A DNA stretch of 64,000 nt from positions 65,242,690-65,306,689 of the forward strand of contig OZ024830.1 of NCBI GenBank assembly GCA_964016985.1, given 5' to 3'. Of the stretch, positions 35,910 through 47,275 are shown piece after piece (within the stretch, counting starts at the first letter, position 1; each line of letters opens with the position of its first letter). Under the pieces are notes generated by a model that saw only the letters and a program-made list of their open reading frames with translations, ran no database searches and had not been told where the DNA came from. Made by a program: the position numbers and the translations under genes. The DNA is from Anodontia alba (lineage: Eukaryota > Mollusca > Bivalvia > Lucinida > Lucinidae).

Positions 35910-36835
35910 TGTTCTCAGTGCCTTTGTGAAAACACTCTACATCTAGACTTCAAATTATTATTGACTTGAAAATATTAGTGACTTGAAAAAGCGCATCTAA
36001 ATACTACAATAAAAGCCAGATTGACTTCACTATTCAAGTGATTTCCTCAATCTTAAGTAAATTAAGTAAACATTTGTTCTAACTTTTAATGATAACTTTT
36101 AATACAAACCCATGCAACTATTAAGTCCAGACACAATTACATAATATTACGACCAATTCAAGTCATAATTTGTCCATTTTTGTCAATGTTTACTTTACTT
36201 ACAAGGAAAATCTTTTTCTTTCATAATTATAGACATGAAAAGATCAGAATGATTGGGGTATTTAGGGGAGGATATAGATGGGGTTGTGGTGGGGATGGGG
36301 TGTGGGGGGCTTCAAGGGGAACAGATGAATTCCCTGCAAGTCCAGAAATATTTTGTTTTCATGGGGAAAATAGTAAAATAAAAAAATAGAACAACCTTGC
36401 ATTTTTGCCATAAACTATCCTGATTAAACTCCCCTTCCTGAACACAGGCTACAACCCTGGACTCATAGGTCCAGATAAGAGTATCTACACAGGGTTTTCC
36501 CTGACTCGCATTTTGGCAGTTTTTACCCCCAGAATCATGCCCTGGATCCTCAAAAGTTAGGGGCAAGAGTCCTGAGTGATGCAAATATTATCAATCTAAA
36601 CTTTATTTCATCTATTTTTGGCTTTATATTTTAATATATCTGTCACCTAAAGGACTACAATTATCAGTATTTAGGCAATAGTTAACCTCTTTATAACAAT
36701 GATCCCCTAAATCTTACTTAAGGACCCCTTACCTTCAAAGTAAGGGGTCCCTGGGACCATTTTTTACAAGCCCTGAGCGAACTAGTTGCTACATATTTTT
36801 TTTTTTTTTTCTTATTTCACATGACTAAACTAAAC
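35910..36835. other. AT-rich stretch without a supported feature
   Basis: Mostly unique AT-rich DNA, a G-rich patch (36262-36310) and family C outer-arm remnants (GGTCCAGATAAGAG, 36470). No exon called. Confidence 0.35.
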
Positions 36836-36843
36836 AGGCATCA

Positions 36844-37057
36844 TTAACCCTTGTCCTGCTGAACCTGGATCTACCCTGCTTTTGCAAACAGTGTAGATCC
36901 AGATCAGTTGGCTTCTGAAGAAGCCAACTGATCTGGATCTGCACTGTTTGCCATTAAGTTTGTGAATCTATATCAACAATCTTGATCAAGTGATCTGATT
37001 GGCTGAAAATTAGAAATGGGCGTGGCTTCTTAATTTATTCAGCACAACAAGGGTTAA
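36844..37057. mobile_element. MITE family B copy 10
   Basis: TTAACCCTTGTCCTGCTGAA and CAGCACAACAAGGGTTAA with TTAA sites, core AGTTGGCTTCTGAAGAAGCC. Confidence 0.9.
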
Positions 37058-37203
37058 AATAGTTTTCTTGATGGTACTCACTGGAATTTTATCAATTTGG
37101 CAATACCATGAGCATCCACACTATATGTTTATATATGCAGAATGAAGAAAGAATATCAGTATTTTTTGGGGGTGAAGTTAACAGCCTATCTGTAGAGCTA
37201 CAC

Positions 37204-37408
37204 CCCAACCTCTTTATAACACTATTGTTGGGGTCCATAGCATAAACCGTGTTAGTTAAACAACCGTGTTATATCCAAACAAAAATGTATAGATTATATT
37301 GAAAAATGACCATTTATGGGCATTTTTCAATATAATCTATACATTTTGGGATCCATCTTTGATCTGTGTTATATCAAAAACCATATTATAATGAACTATG
37401 TTATAAAG
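37204..37408 (+). mobile_element. MITE family F copy (best)
   Basis: AACCTCTTTATAACACTATT left, AACTATGTTATAAAGAGGTT right; inner CCGTGTTATATCCAAACAAA; centre GACCATTTATGGGCATTTTT. Confidence 0.85.
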
Positions 37409-37549
37409 AGGTTGTAGAGCTATATGCATAGGAAAGTAAATTACCATGGGTTACCATGGGTTACAGGAGTGTATGTAATTCAGTTCACATACCTTAGGAA
37501 GTATAAAGACTAATTTTTAACACTACCATATTTATCCTAAACATAGAAC

Positions 37550-37768
37550 CATCTTTCCACTGTAGACTGAATAGACTCCTCCAATACTATAAATTGGAAG
37601 ATTCACAGTGTCAGGCTATGTGATTTAGATATTCCTAGAGAAAAATGGCTGAACTATTTGCAAACAGTGGGGACCCTGATCAGATGCTGAATTCTGTGGC
37701 ATCTGATCTGGGTCTGCACTGTTTGCCAATTACCCTTTTAGAGGTCTCTAGACTAACAATGGTTAATA
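37550..37768. mobile_element. MITE family L copy
   Basis: CACTGTAGACTGAATAGACT left, TCTCTAGACTAACAATGG right; ATTTAGATATTCCTAGAGAA and core GGCATCTGATCTGGGTCTGC as at 33943. Confidence 0.65.
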
Positions 37769-37859
37769 ACAGCTAACCATTCTTGTCCTAAAATATTGAC
37801 AAGTCCATTTTACTAAGTGTTGATATATATTTTTAAAACAAAAATGCTGCATTGTTGAC

Positions 37860-38200
37860 AAGTAGTGAAGACTCTGATCAGATGACACTTTCCGTGATTT
37901 CTGACCTGGGTCTACACAGTGTGCTCAAGCCTGTGTCACAACACTTGGTGTAAATATGGTAAAAACATTATTCAACCAAGAAGTATTAATATTTTTTCTT
38001 ATTTTGTTTTGAAAACATGCTGTTCAAACCCAATACAACACATCTCTACTTGTTAGACTTGCCTCACTGAGGTCTTGTTTGTGTTGAGGTTGTACGGCCC
38101 AGTCAACCCAATGGGGTCATGTCGAGCACGGTCAGTTTACCTAACCACACGTTTACTGGACAGGCCTCTAAGGTCATTCCATTTATCAGTTACCCACAAA
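37860..38200. repeat. Diverged core and SINE 3' fragment
   Basis: A degenerate core (GTCTACACAGTGTGCTC) lies near 37910. A 5'-truncated SINE in minus orientation (GTACGGCCCAGTCAACCC ... CCACACGTTTACTGGACAGG) spans about 38080-38190, followed by a T-run at 38211-38231. Confidence 0.6.
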
Positions 38201-38264
38201 ATTTACGTCTTTTTTTTTTTTTTTTTTTTTTCATGTTTTGAGGAACAAGAAATATTTATCAGGA

Positions 38265-38636
38265 TACCCGCTTTAACCTTTACCACACAAATGGCAGTTG
38301 ATATATTCCCAGAAAATAGGCTTTGACATTTCATATATATGAAATGTCAAAGCCTATTGTCTGGAAAAAATAAAGTCACAAAACATCATCTGCTGAAATT
38401 TTTACACAGCATGCTAGGCATTAACCCATTAAAGACAGAATAAACTCTCCCACACTATATATTGGAAGAGTCCATTTTTGTTTTTAGGTATGTTGGCTAT
38501 ATTATATAGATATTCTTAAAGAAAAATGGTTGAACTATTTGCAAACAGTGGAGACCCTGATCAGATGCAGCAGAAAGCAGTGTCTGCACTGTTTGCCAGT
38601 TACCCGTTTGGGGGTCTGCAGTCTTCAATGGGTTTA
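38265..38636. mobile_element. MITE family E then family L
   Basis: Family E: AGGCTTTGACATTTCATATA with inverse and CATCATCTGCTGAAATTTTT (38310-38423). Family L: TTAACCCATTAAAGACAG (38422) to CAGTCTTCAATGGGTTTA (38636) with core at 38535-38605. Confidence 0.65.
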
Positions 38637-38994
38637 AAGAGGGCAGTATTTGTAAGTACATTGTACTCTCACTCTCAGAAGAACATGTATGGTATAATTA
38701 TTTGACCTGTCTGGACAGCCAGGTGTCAAAGCAAACAGGTATTTATGGGAGTACAGTAAAATGGGGTTTATTGTCCCCACTTGAAAAAGGTCTCTTATTT
38801 ATGTTTGTGTAAGTGTACAGCAAAATTTATAATCTTATTTCATGTGTTTCAAGCAAGGAATTCTATTAATAAATACTTCTAAAACAATCTAACAAGCTCA
38901 GCTTGCCTTAAATGGTAGCAGTGGATCTTGATTTTGAACCCCACTAAGTGGCACTTGGGTAATTTGTTTTCTGATCACAGCACAAAAATATAGC

Positions 38995-39190
38995 TTGGAT
39001 CCAAAGCAAACATTGTGCTAGCTAGACAACCATGTTGTATCCAAACAAAAATATATAGATTATATAGAAAAATGACCATAAATGGTCATTTTTTTTTATA
39101 TAATCTATATATTTTTGTTTGGATACAACACTTTTGGGGTCCACCTTTAAACTGTTTTATATCCCAAAACCATCTTATATTAAATGAGCC
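38995..39190 (-). mobile_element. MITE family F copy
   Basis: Arms AAAAATATATAGATTATATA and inverse around GACCATAAATGGTC, then GGATACAACACTTTTGGGGT. Confidence 0.7.
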
Positions 39191-39294
39191 TTCTCTGATG
39201 TTTTAGTGGCTTTCCTTTTTGTATTGACATTTGCCACTAACATCAGAGTAACTCCTATTATAAAATGAGGGTTTTCAACATTCAACCATTCTAA

Positions 39295-39665
39295 AGTATC
39301 TACAGTATTTTTACCCTAAGTTTGTTTGTTTGTGTTGAGGTTTTACGGCCCAGTCAACCCAATGGAGTCATGTCGAGCGCGGTCAGTTTACCTAACCACA
39401 CGTTTACTGGGCAGGCTTAGTCCTCTAAGCGGTTAACCAGTATTGTGTTCATTCTTTCGCCAGAAACTTTTACCCTAAGTACTGGGAGAGATAAGTATAC
39501 ATGTGCACAGTGTAGACCCAGATCAGTTGCCACAGAATGCTGTGTCAGGTTAGAGTCTACAACGTTAGCCATTCATCTAGCAGCTTTTAGACACATCAAC
39601 AGTATAAAAAGAGGTGTTCAAATGTTGGATAAGTAGGATAATGAGTTATGGTCATACCTCCAGAG
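39295..39665. mobile_element. Family A MITE with SINE fragment inserted
   Basis: The family A left end is cut at TTTTACCCTAAG by a 5'-truncated SINE (39321-39477, minus orientation), with that 12-base sequence duplicated at 39309-39320 and 39478-39489. The A element resumes at GTACTGGGAGAG and continues through its core to about 39660. Confidence 0.85.
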
Positions 39666-39689
39666 TAAGCAGGGGTTAATATTCTTCAA

Positions 39690-40060
39690 AATATTTTCCC
39701 TATCTCAGCACAAAAGCATATGTTGTGGGTACTCATTAGAAGCACTTCAGCAAGTACAACAGCATAACGAGGGTTGAGCGCAAGACTGTAGTAACTCAAA
39801 CATATTTTTGAAACTCTTGTTTAGGGGCAACTTTGACACCTTTGTAAACAATGCAAATTTAGGTGCCATTGCTCATACGAGCATTGGCACTAAATTTCCA
39901 TTGTTTACAGAGAGAAATGTTGTAATCGTCATAACGCCTTCATGGTGAGGAGATTAAGTATTACAGTCTTGCGATCAACCCTCGAATATGTCCATGCAGA
40001 AAAAAGAAAACTATGGATAATTTTCGACTGAAAAAAAAGTGCCTTATCAGAAACTATGTA
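39690..40060. mobile_element. Family C MITE with family H insert
   Basis: Family C arms (GTTGTGGGTACTCATTAGAA, then ATATGTCCATGCAGAAAAAA) flank a family H element at 39768-39984, bounded by CGAGGGTTG and CAACCCTCG. Confidence 0.75.
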
Positions 40061-40309
40061 AGGTGTCCTAATATTAGGGTTAATACAATATTAAAATAAG
40101 ACTATTGGGTAAATGTAAAATCTTAGGAGTTCCTTCTATTTTAGCGCGAAATCACAAACCCGGTACTTTCCCAGAACTGCTAGGGCATTGAAAACAGCCC
40201 TGCACATTAGCCCTGCCAGCCCCCACCCTTCTCTTAGGGCAGAAGGGCAGTAGGTACAAATGACTGGTGCATAATGCACTGCACTGAAGTCGTTTTTTTT
40301 TTTACCTGC

Positions 40310-40525
40310 AAAGCTCCAGATAAGAACATTTTGCCATCCAATAAGTATTGGCATTTTTCTTATTTCTCCATGAGAATGTATGTTGTGGGTACTCATCAGA
40401 AGTGCCTCACGGAGGCATTGGAAGCATCTCACTGAGGTGCTTCAAATGGGTACCCATATGTTCTCATGGAGAAATAAGAAAATATTTTTCCCTAATACCC
40501 CTATTATCTAAGGCTCTGGTTTTCT
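40310..40525. mobile_element. MITE family C copy
   Basis: GTTGTGGGTACTCATCAGAA ... GCTTCAAATGGGTACCCATA, outer arms CTCCAGATAAGAACATTTTG and inverse. Confidence 0.7.
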
Positions 40526-40608
40526 GTTATGTCAAAGATATATTGTACAACTCTCAATCTATTATTAATAACTGTGTAACTGGGCTAATGTCACAATCCA
40601 GCAACTCT

Positions 40609-40614
40609 TTTATT
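40609..40614 (-). terminator. Candidate polyadenylation signal (AATAAA)
   Basis: Minus-strand AATAAA 112 bases beyond the TAA of the proposed second exon of the somatomedin-B gene. Confidence 0.45.
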
Positions 40615-40725
40615 ATACCAATCTACAATTCATCTATACTCAGAATACCAACAACATTCAAATTTTCTTTCTTTTGTGCAGAAAGGCACTGACCACTTCA
40701 TTGCCAATTTGCCACTTGACATAAA

Positions 40726-41477
40726 TTAATTGGCTGTGATTGACACCTCTGAACAATTAGAAAGGCCCCACAGACAACTTATAAAGTAACTGTAACACCC
40801 CTATTTGTAACAATTTCATACCTCCAGATAATGCACATTTTTTTATAACCAGAAAGTAGTGATATTTTTCTTATGGTGTACCTTATTAAATTTTGTCTAC
40901 ACAAAAACTTATATTCTGGTCCTCATAGAGGCACTTCTAATGAGTACCCACAGCATATGTTTTGAGTATGAAGAAAAATAGTTAACATACCCCTTCTTAT
41001 CTAGAGATTTGATAATACTAAAAATGACCAACAATAAAAGCAACAGTTAATTGGAAATCATGTCATAATAGTTTTTTTCAGGATGTCTATCTATTTTCTT
41101 TACATTAGATATTATATACTAATAAAAACAGTTAAGTATTAGAGACTAATAAAAAGTGCAAAAATATTATTTGAAACTTTTTTTTTTTCTGTTTTCTTAA
41201 AAAGAAAAAAAAAACTCTTTTGCCTACCTTTACAATGAGATCGAAAGTCTGTGCAACAATCATTCATTTGAAGACATTTCGTGTCACAGAAGCAGTTCCC
41301 AATGCTTCCATCCATTTTTCTTGCATTTGGTACATAGCATTTGTTATTGACCCCATCACAGCAAAGTTTTGCCTCCTCGCAGTTTCTAAAAGTTTTTACT
41401 TCATATCTATCATACTGTCCGAGAACTGACACCGCTCCAAAAACAACAAAAAGTAAGACAAATTTGTATACTTCCAT
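40726..41477 (-). CDS. Secreted somatomedin-B-domain protein (two exons)
   Basis: Exon 1, 41477-41228, starts MEVYKFVLLFVVFGAVSVLG, a clear signal peptide, then a cysteine-rich domain of about residues 33-82: NCEEAKLCCDG, then GNCFCDTKCLQMNDCCTDF and RSHC. The C-x-C-x3-C-x5-CC-x-D-x5-C run is that of somatomedin B, and the preceding LCC-DG-NN-C recalls SBSPON-like proteins. Donor AAAG/GTAGGC at 41227. Exon 2, 40748-40726: acceptor CTAATTGTTCAG, then completes a Glu codon and adds VSITAN and TAA, 90 residues in all. AATAAA lies at 40614-40609. SBSPON also has a thrombospondin type 1 repeat; none is seen here. The SMB exon is secure; the terminal exon is an inference from phase and splice sites. 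Likely extracellular; partner unknown. Confidence 0.7.
40825..41010. mobile_element. MITE family C copy (decayed) in the intron of the somatomedin-B gene
   Basis: CCTCCAGATAATGCACATTT left, TTCTAATGAGTACCCACAGC and CTTCTTATCTAGAGATTTG right. Confidence 0.6.
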
Positions 41478-42009
41478 TCTGAATGAATAAATGAGTTAAT
41501 AACTGTATATAAGAAAACCTTATAAAATCCGAACAGAATTCCTGTTATAACAAGAAATATTAAAAAGATGCGTCTTGCGTTTCTTAAGACTGCTCTAAAA
41601 TTTATAAGCAGCTCCAATATGTTTTCTTTGTTTGATATTTATAAATAAGGGTCAAAGAGTATATCCTCCCACTTTTGCCAATGATCCAAAAATAAATTAT
41701 TCCGTTTTTCCCCCTTTCTTTCACATAAACCCCGTTACTGTCCGTATACCGATGCGGACCTAACCAGAGTAACAGTAAATGTGCAACGATTTACCCCCTT
41801 TAGTGTACAATGGAATAAACCTCTATTTACCGACTGCGCGCGCTGAATATCAAATGAGTCACACAGTAGCCGATAGAGGGGTCGTTTCAAACGTGAACTG
41901 GTGAAGTCGGCTGGTTTGTTATTTTTTTGCTCCTTATTCTTTTTTGGCTGTTTTTTTTTTTTTTTTTTTTTTTTCTCCATATCCCTCAAAAATAGACATT
42001 TTATTATCC
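41478..42009. other. Upstream flank of the somatomedin-B gene
   Basis: No repeat of the named families. A T-run at 41951-41974. Minus-strand TATA-like ATATAAG occurs near 41510. Nothing else supported. Confidence 0.35.
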
Positions 42010-42760
42010 AAGAAAGGTTTAATAAATTGATATATATGGTTTTAATACAATCACAAGACAAAATATTTAGACGTAAACGTCTAAGTACCGGCGCAAATTT
42101 TGTTGATGTTTACTTAGAAATATGGGACACTTTAATAAATTTTCAATGTAATAGGTCAAAAAGAAAAGCAATGTGATTCTTTAATGTATGCGTTTATTAA
42201 GCTTTATGAAATTTCTTGATCAAGCTAGTGATATTGGGATCTCCACGAGACTAGTTTGTACATTATTATTTAAAAAAAAAAAAAAACATGCCAGAACTTA
42301 AATAAGTTACCAGATCTTATTTAGAAGCCTATTGTAGCATGCGTCTGATATGAATATGTTTAAACTTTTTAAGTATGGACCACAGGTAATAATCAAACTT
42401 ACCAAAAATGGACTGCAGGTCATATTCAAACTTACCAAACTGCGCTCTGCGCTAATCGAATACTTCTCCATACATTAAAATCCAAAGCTATATTAAGAGA
42501 CCGGCGCGATTCGCGCTCCGGCCATTAAAATGTGGCATCTGACAGCCGTTAGTCTCTCGTTCTTGAAATGAAATTATATTTTATCGTATCTCTGAATTAA
42601 TGTTGCCAACATTAATTCAGAGATACGATAAAAAATCATTTCATTTTGATCCAGTTCAAAAACGAAAGACTAACTGAAATTTTACAGGCTGTCAGCTGCC
42701 ACATTTTATGATCGTATTAATACTATATATCAATTTATTAAACCTTTCTCAGATAAAAAA
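42010..42760 (+). mobile_element. Dispersed element, copy 1 (empty site for a TTAA insert)
   Basis: Inverted ends of about 35 bases: AGAAAGGTTTAATAAATTGA at 42012 and its inverse at 42730-42757. The interior from 42053 (AAGACAAAATATTTAGACGT) to 42510 matches the minus strand of 59165-59815. At 42181-42184 it has a single TTAA where the other copy carries a 244-base insertion. A separate palindrome occupies 42528-42712. Confidence 0.75.
42528..42712. mobile_element. Palindromic MITE with AAAATGTGGCA ends
   Basis: AAAATGTGGCATCTGACAGC left, GCTGTCAGCTGCCACATTTT right; inner GTATCTCTGAATTAATGTTG and its inverse. A long foldback, arms about 90 bases. Confidence 0.8.
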
Positions 42761-42764
42761 ATAT

Positions 42765-43278
42765 ATAAATAAATAAAATAATTTAATTAAATGTCTTTTT
42801 GAGGAATATGGAGCCTTTAATCCCATCTAATTTCCAGTCAAAGTATTTTGATTGACATTTACTTTGAACTGTTTCTTCATATATTACAAAAAGTATCGTA
42901 GAGTGTAAAGCTGTGCAAAGAACATAGACTCAAACAATGAAAGTTAAAAAAAAAAAAAAAAAAAAAAAGTTTTCCATTTTCACCAGTGTTGGGTAGTTGG
43001 TCTGATTTATTTTTTCCTGGGACAATTAATTTGTTTAATCCTTTCAACCCTGTAGATCGGTACAAATACCTGTGCAAACAGTAAAGATCCAGATGAGACG
43101 GTTTATTAAAGTCTGAACTGGATCTATACTATTTGCCAGTCCGTTAATGATTTTGAGTAATACAATGGACATGGCCAAATACAAAGCTGGAAGAGTCCAC
43201 TTCAGAAACCCAAGGGTGAAAGGTTAAAAAATGATATCCCAAAATAAGCCTAGCTTCGACTTGAGACGACAGTGAATG
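42765..43278. other. AT-rich stretch with a partial core
   Basis: An A-run at 42946-42968. A diverged hairpin core lies at 43070-43142 (GCAAACAGTAAAGATCCAGA ... GGATCTATACTATTTGCC). No gene seen. Confidence 0.5.
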
Positions 43279-43455
43279 TACGAGGGCGTATCAATAAATA
43301 ACCAGCCTATGTCGTGCTGAACCAAACATAATAATATACAACAAAACCGTGATTTCTGTCAGACAAAGGTCCAAAAATAATATTTAAAAAATTAACTTCA
43401 TTTAAAGTTAAACAGTGTTAACAAAGGGAATCAATTGAAGCTGTGCGGGTCTAAG
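43279..43455. mobile_element. Possible mariner terminal fragment
   Basis: TACGAGGGCGTATCAATAAA recalls mariner terminal repeats (TACGAGGG...). No matching right end and no transposase were seen, so this is a weak call. Confidence 0.25.
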
Positions 43456-43458
43456 CTT

Positions 43459-43576
43459 CTACCCAGTGAGCGTTCTTCATAAATCTATAGCGGGTCGTTA
43501 TCGGCCCGTCAGGGTAGCTGGCGGGCCGATAACGGCCCGCTGTAGATTTATTAAGAATGCTAGCTGGGTAACAAGT
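43459..43576. repeat. GC-rich palindrome
   Basis: CTTCTACCCAGTGAGCGTTC left, GAATGCTAGCTGGGTAACAAG right, inner CGGGTCGTTATCGGCCCG and CGGGCCGATAACGGCCCGC around TCAGGGTAGCTGG. It stands out from its AT-rich surroundings. Confidence 0.75.
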
Positions 43577-43639
43577 ATAGGATAATAAATACTTACAGTG
43601 GGTCGTATTTCCCCTGAGTTTTCGGACAAAAATCAGATG

Positions 43640-43763
43640 TCGCAGAATTACGTGCGCAGAATACGGCTTCAGATCAGTGTCTATGCCGTTTGCAAACTTA
43701 TCTGGATCTACACTGTTTGCAAAGGCAAGGCATATCCGGGACCTGCAGGACCAGGGTTAATTG
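43640..43763. mobile_element. Family B MITE, right half
   Basis: CTACACTGTTTGCAAAGGCA then GACCAGGGTTAA. The left half is missing. Confidence 0.65.
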
Positions 43764-44037
43764 ATCAGCATATTCCAGGTTAATGTGCAGAATGTAGCGC
43801 TTTAACTAGATCAAGGAAAAAATCCAGTTAAAAAGAAAATAGCCTGGCATTCTCGATAATTGAATTTGGTAGTAACTATTTCTTCCTAGGATCTATTGGA
43901 TTGATTCATTATTTTTGTGCAGGCTTCTCTAAAGGATGAAATTATATGATAGATAGAAAATGAAATGATGACGTATTGGATTGATTTTGAGAGGTTTTAT
44001 TTACAAACGACTCCTTCCAGCCACAATATCAAATTAA

Positions 44038-44305
<268 letters not shown>

Positions 44306-44434
44306 CTGATTCTATTTATACATTTTAAACACAAGATACTTCAATCAAATTTTCAGTGTGTGTGTGCATTAATACTGACAAGATCTGGCACGACAAATTG
44401 CCAAATGCCACTTATTTTCTGTGATCTGTTAAAT

Positions 44435-44570
44435 AAGCATAATAAATGGTCATTTTTTCTATATAATCTATACATTTTCATCTGGATACAACACTTTTGG
44501 GGTCCACCTTGAAACCGACATATCAAAAACTGTCTTCTATATGTTGAACAGTCTTATAAAGAGGTCCCAG
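44435..44570 (-). mobile_element. MITE family F fragment
   Basis: AAATGGTCATTTTTTCTATA, CACTTTTGGGGTCCACC and GTCTTATAAAGAGGT. The left half is lost. Confidence 0.65.
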
Positions 44571-44889
44571 TCTAACTCTCACCCCAGTCTTGGCCAGGAG
44601 GCCACCATCATGTCAAATCAATTATTTCTGTCTAAAACCTTCAGTAATCAAAATGGGGGAAAAAAACGTAGACAGTATAATGGCCCAGGGTAATTGGCAA
44701 GTGTTATGTAAAACAGTATTTCACTTTAATCCTGCTGGAAGATATCCAATGTCGGAAAAATAGTTGCACTAAAACGCAGAAAAACCAACATAAAATAAAT
44801 GCTGAGTGCGAATATCCAAGGGCCGGGCTATCATGTGCACGTACAAAGTTCAGTCAGCAGTTTCGATATTTGCTGACTTATAACCTGAA

Positions 44890-44965
44890 ATTTGGTGAAT
44901 AGAAATAGCGAACAGCGATAGCCCAGACCAGCCTGTGTGGAAGTGCAGGCTGGTCTGACTGAAGG
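44890..44965. repeat. Hairpin of the AGCGAAGGCCCAGATCAG group
   Basis: GAACAGCGATAGCCCAGACC and CAGGCTGGTCTGACTG around CTGTGTGGAAGTG. Related hairpins: 46268-46320, 47862-47940, 49375-49475, 51725-51885, 58990-59150. Confidence 0.6.
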
Positions 44966-45104
44966 CAATATGTAGATTTTCTTCAGCCCCGCCACGTTGC
45001 ATGTTCTTGTCTGATCTATTTCTGTTTGCCATTTTAATCACTTTCTCAGATTGTTAACGGCGAAGATGCACAACTGCATTCTTTTTCTCATTTCTTCTTC
45101 ATTT

Positions 45105-45595
45105 AATTTAAGGGAAATGGATGCACTTTAAGTGGGATTAAGTGGGATTAACTCCGTCAAAATGGATTTGCCTCCCTTCTGAAAAGAGGTCTACTCTAAA
45201 AAGAAATCATTTTCTCTCCCATACCTTAGACTGGCTCCAGTCTCCAGTGACTAAATATTTTTCTCATAATCATGTTTGATAATCCACTAAAATAAAATAA
45301 AAACAAACAAACAAACAAACAAACAAACTATCATGACTATAAAGGCTGGTCACTAGTGACCAGCCTTTATAGTCATGATATTACTTTGGTTTTATTTTTG
45401 TGGATTATTAAACAGATTATAAGAAAAAATATTTTGTCACTAGAGACTGGAGCCAGTCTACCCCATACCTGGGAGAAATTCTTTCCTTGTTGAGTAGACC
45501 CCTTTTCAGATTTGGTTGCAGGAAAGCAATCAGGAAGTAACAAAAGTTGTCCCCCACTCCCCTTGGGAGTATATCCAGTCCTCTAAACTGCACGT
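45105..45595. mobile_element. MITE family M split by family G
   Basis: Family M left arm (CTCCCTTCTGAAAAGAGGTC, TCTCTCCCATACCT) and right arm (ATACCTGGGAGAAATTCTTT ... GTCCCCCACTCCCC) are separated by the G element at 45227-45461. AGTGGGATTA is tandemly duplicated at 45131-45150. Confidence 0.8.
45227..45461. mobile_element. MITE family G copy 1, 9-bp target duplication
   Basis: TAGACTGGCTCCAGTCTCCA left, GACTGGAGCCAGTCTA right, arms about 105 bases (TATCATGACTATAAAGGCTG and inverse) around CACTAGTGA. Flanks CCCATACCT at 45218-45226 and 45462-45470 are identical; one extra C lies at 45461. Confidence 0.92.
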
Positions 45596-45721
45596 TTCGG
45601 CGTGTCTAGTTGTTGTTAATGTTTTAGCGTTTTAATGTCCCATCAATAGCATTTTAGACGTTTTAGGATAACGACAATGCGCTACTATGAATGAGTCGCC
45701 TACAAACGTAAGGATTCCACT

Positions 45722-45727
45722 CATAGA

Positions 45728-45773
<46 letters not shown>

Positions 45774-45790
45774 TAAATAGAGCGAGAGAT

Positions 45791-45842
<52 letters not shown>

Positions 45843-45855
45843 GTAGGTAGGTAGA
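45722..45855. repeat. (GATA)n / (GACA)n microsatellite
   Basis: GATA repeats, then GACA repeats, GAGAGATA, again GATA and finally GGTA. Confidence 0.95.
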
Positions 45856-46129
45856 TGTCACGTGTCCCTGCATTGTCCTCGTTACATAGTTTGCACTCAA
45901 AGACTTTTAAATAATCAAATAAAGAGAAGAACGCTTAAATTACACAGAAATTACGTTTTGGTTCAAATGACTGTCATAATAATTTTATATCCTGTGGTTT
46001 GAAGAATATTATGGATGTGTCAAAACGAATTCGCTTAAACTTTCACTCATTCGGTGACCTTTTTTTTTCACTTTGATCGTTACGTTTCTTTGGCTAATAC
46101 CAGATAACAGGGTTATCCGCATATGTTTA

Positions 46130-46340
46130 TCTATTTTTTTTTTATTTCATTGCGAAAAATACCCATTAGAATCGCCTCGTCAAGTACTAACAACATGCTT
46201 TTTTTGTGGATAATTAAAACAACAACAATATAAAGGCCTCGACGTGTGGAATTGTGCCTTCGGGTCATATGCGAACAGCAAAGGCCCAGATCAGCCTGCA
46301 TATCCGCGCAGTCTGTTTAGGGCCTTCGATGTTCGCTTAC
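46130..46340. repeat. Family C remnant and AGCAAAGGCCCAGATCAG hairpin
   Basis: CCCATTAGAATCGCCTCG ... ACTAACAACATGC (46150-46200), then GCGAACAGCAAAGGCCCAGA with CGCGCAGTCTG. Confidence 0.55.
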
Positions 46341-46393
46341 AGATGCTCATACGTTGGTGATTCTGTTTTTCGTAGAGAAAAAAAGTTGAATAT

Positions 46394-46607
46394 TTAACCC
46401 TTGCCAAGCTGAATAAATTAAGATGCCACGCCCACTTCTAATTGTCAGTCAATCAGTTTGCTTGATCAAGATTGTTGATACAAATTCACTTACTGAATGA
46501 CAAACAGTGCAGATCCAGATCAGTTGGCTTCTTCAGAAGCCAACTGATCTGGATCTACACTGTTTGCAAAGGCAGGGCATATCAGGGTTCAACATGACAA
46601 GGGTTAA
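46394..46607. mobile_element. MITE family B copy 11
   Basis: TTAACCCTTGCCAAGCTGAA and TTCAACATGACAAGGGTTAA with TTAA sites; core CAGTTGGCTTCTTCAGAAGC. Confidence 0.9.
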
Positions 46608-46754
46608 ATTATTATACACATATGAAGATGTCATGTTAGTCGAACGCAGGCAGACTTAACTAACGGTATCTCGGAAAAGACGCAACATCGCAACAACGTC
46701 GTTTCAAGGTTGCGGTGACACAAAATAACATTGTTGCGACATTGTATCTAAAGC

Positions 46755-46960
46755 AGAATGGATGCACATTCAGGGGAACAATCCCGTCAAAATTGTTTAA
46801 AGAGCCTTCTGAAAGGAGATGTACTCGAAAAGGAAATAATTTGCTCCCTCCTCGGGAGAAATTATTTCCTTTCGAAGTAATTCCCTTTTTAGGAGACCTT
46901 AATTTGGTGCGCAGCAAATGAAACAGGAAATCACAAAAGTTGTCTCCCTTGTACAAAATG
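46755..46960. mobile_element. MITE family M copy
   Basis: AATGGATGCACATTCAGGGG left; inner GGAAATAATTTGCTCCCTCC and GGGAGAAATTATTTCCTTTC, a near-perfect inner hairpin. Confidence 0.65.
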
Positions 46961-46986
46961 AGGAAAAAAGTAACAAGTGTATCAAG

Positions 46987-47005
46987 CCCCCCCCCCCCCC
47001 CCCCT

Positions 47006-47081
<76 letters not shown>

Positions 47082-47152
47082 CACCCCACCCCACCCCACC
47101 CCACCCACCCGACCCCACCCACACCACCCCACCCCACCCACCCTCCCTTCCT
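46987..47152. repeat. C-run, (CA)n and CCCCA-rich tract
   Basis: C18 (46987-47004), CA repeats to 47079, then CCCCACC repeats. All long open frames over this tract on both strands are repeat translations. Confidence 0.97.
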
Positions 47153-47275
47153 GCCAATATACAAGGACCGTCGTGTGAATAATAATCAAATTCGCCATGT
47201 GCATTCTGTTCGGCGATTTTCTTTCATATTAAAACGTACATTTCACGAAATTTTGTTTCGTGTCTGCATGGCCTT

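Noticed and set aside
41735..42061. 108-codon minus frame
   Set aside because: It crosses a T-run giving poly-Lys and has no domain; likely chance.
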